Origin: Eubacterium sp.
Lineage (GTDB): Bacteria > Bacillota > Clostridia > Oscillospirales > Acutalibacteraceae
Length of the DNA stretch: 9,066 nt
Assembly (NCBI GenBank): GCA_029052085.1
Contig: JAIDJS010000351.1
Span: 1-9,066, forward strand
Direction: 5' to 3'
In this document: one piece after another, positions 8,232 to 9,066 of the stretch
How positions within the stretch are numbered: the stretch's first letter is position 1
Layout of the letters: each line of letters opens with the position of its first letter
The notes under the pieces: generated by a model
Databases searched by the model: none
Seen by the model: the letters and a program-made list of their open reading frames with translations, nothing else
Told to the model about the DNA's origin: nothing
Position numbers and translations under genes: made by a program

Positions 8232-8804
8232 ATGACAAATAAAAAGAAAAATACTTTAATAATATTTCTCTCGGCTGTAACTGTCGGATTGATAATTTCA
8301 TTAGTTTCAGTTATCTACATAAATGATAACCAAACTGATCCGTCTGCTATTCAGGATTACCGAGAACAGATAAGCCTTTTAAATCAACAGCTGCAGGAAG
8401 AAAGGGCTGTTCCTGATAACAACAGAATTATAATTGAAAATGTTTGCACGAATTTTCTTGAAACATATTACACTGTGCAGCACAGCACCTCATTATCTGC
8501 TTCAGCTGAAAAATGCAAGCCATACTGCACTCCTGAACTCTTTTCAAGAATTACTCCTGATGAAGCCGGGAATGAATATTCTGATAAAGAAATAGATATA
8601 GATTATTCATCCAATATCGTTATTCACAATACCTATTATTGTTTGGCCAATCCCAAAAAAGTAATTGTAGACTGCACCATTAACAAAAATGTAAATGGTA
8701 TGAAAAGTGTTAATAACTACTTTGTTGAATTGAATGCTTCCGATACTGCAAATGAATGGCTTGTAGACCGTTTTGAGTTAATAAGTGTTCAGGGAGATAA
8801 GTAA
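8232..8804 (+). CDS. VirB8-like (NTF2-fold type) single-pass T4SS scaffold protein, tentative
   Basis: A 190-residue protein with basic residues KKK (4-6), one membrane helix (about 9-30), a short Gln/Glu-rich, likely coiled-coil stretch (about 37-58), and an outer-face domain of about 125 residues. The opening of that domain (IIENVCTNFLETYYTV, about 67-82, then CTPELFSRITP at 99-109) has the look of VirB8/NTF2-like folds: a helix of the Nxx(F/A)L..YY type, a second helix, then alternating beta strands ending in WLVDRFELISV. In Gram-positive elements the gene after the cwlT-like hydrolase often encodes the VirB8 counterpart (TcpC in Tn916-type elements), but TcpC has two such domains and this protein has room for one. 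AGGAG at 8221-8225 is 6 bases before the ATG and overlaps the upstream stop. It has five cysteines in the outer domain. Fold assignment is by pattern and context only. Confidence 0.6.
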   Translation: MTNKKKNTLIIFLSAVTVGLIISLVSVIYINDNQTDPSAIQDYREQISLLNQQLQEERAVPDNNRIIIENVCTNFLETYYTVQHSTSLSASAEKCKPYCTPELFSRITPDEAGNEYSDKEIDIDYSSNIVIHNTYYCLANPKKVIVDCTINKNVNGMKSVNNYFVELNASDTANEWLVDRFELISVQGDK

Positions 8805-8805
8805 T

Positions 8806-9066
8806 ATGAATATTAATAAAATTAAGGAAAGATACAGTTCAATAGCCGGTAATGGCAACACAAAAACCTTAGCAGTAATCATTTTAGTATCTGCTATTGT
8901 GGCCGGATATATATTCTTCTTTAATACAACAAAAATCATTGGAGAAAACTTTAATTTCGAAACGGCTGAAATCGGGGAAATTATCGACCTTGAAACCAAT
9001 CACTCGGTCAAACTGGTAAGAGCGGATTTAGATCTGTCTCTTATACAAAACAAACGCTACCAACGA
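8806..9066 (+). CDS. N-terminal part of an unrecognised single-pass membrane protein, 3' end outside window
   Basis: ATG at 8806 follows the previous stop (8802-8804) by one base and has GGGAG at 8792-8796, 9 bases upstream. The frame stays open for 87 codons to the edge. There is a basic N-terminus (MNINKIKERY), a polar Gly/Asn linker, one hydrophobic helix (about residues 21-39, TLAVIILVSAIVAGYIFFF), then an outward-facing start that looks like beta strands (EIGEIIDL, HSVKLVRADLDLSLIQ). The topology and operon position suggest another extracytoplasmic T4SS accessory protein. I do not recognise the family from this fragment. Confidence 0.8.
   Translation, partial: MNINKIKERYSSIAGNGNTKTLAVIILVSAIVAGYIFFFNTTKIIGENFNFETAEIGEIIDLETNHSVKLVRADLDLSLIQNKRYQR

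Noticed and set aside
8778..8999. 73-codon minus-strand open frame near the right edge
   Set aside because: It overlaps the + strand gene that begins at 8806, which has a good ribosome binding site, a membrane helix and operon context.
1..9066. CRISPR array, tRNA/rRNA gene, insertion sequence or attachment site
   Set aside because: I saw no regularly spaced direct repeats, cloverleaf-like sequence, transposase frame or terminal repeats. Coding sequence fills nearly the whole window.

Overview
The window is a stretch of a conjugative transfer operon from an AT-rich Gram-positive bacterium, most likely a gut-type Clostridia (Bacillota) member. The reasons are the strong Shine-Dalgarno sites of AGGAGG type, ATG/GTG/TTG starts, AT-rich codon use, and a Gram-positive type IV secretion (T4SS) gene set that includes a two-domain cell-wall hydrolase. 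It is probably part of an integrative conjugative element (ICE) or conjugative plasmid. No relaxase, integrase, origin of transfer, attachment site or cargo gene lies in this window, so the type of element cannot be settled here.

Layout: all seven genes are on the + strand and packed head to tail with overlaps or gaps of at most about 12 bases. In order they are: a VirD4/TraG-type coupling ATPase (open at the left edge); a VirB6/TrbL-like polytopic membrane protein with a very long Ser/Asn-rich tail; a 97-residue two-helix membrane protein of the VirB3/TcpE/PrgI kind; a VirB4-type ATPase; an exported CwlT-like protein (lysozyme-like domain plus NlpC/P60-like domain); a single-pass VirB8-like protein; and the start of another single-pass membrane protein (open at the right edge). 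I see no internal promoter or Rho-independent terminator, and no gene-free stretch longer than about 20 bases, so this reads as one transcript with translational coupling.

How they would work together: VirB4 powers the channel. VirB3-like and VirB6-like proteins form its membrane core. The VirB8-like protein, and perhaps the last protein, form the outer-face scaffold. The CwlT-like enzyme opens peptidoglycan for the channel. VirD4 brings the relaxase-DNA complex to it.

Main points of interest: the lysozyme half of the CwlT-like protein appears to have lost its catalytic Glu (Tyr in its place) while the NlpC/P60 half keeps its Cys and His. An almost perfect 14-15 bp hairpin lies inside that same coding region. 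The VirB6-like tail contains four degenerate repeats. The VirB4 gene probably starts at a TTG set by a strong ribosome binding site.
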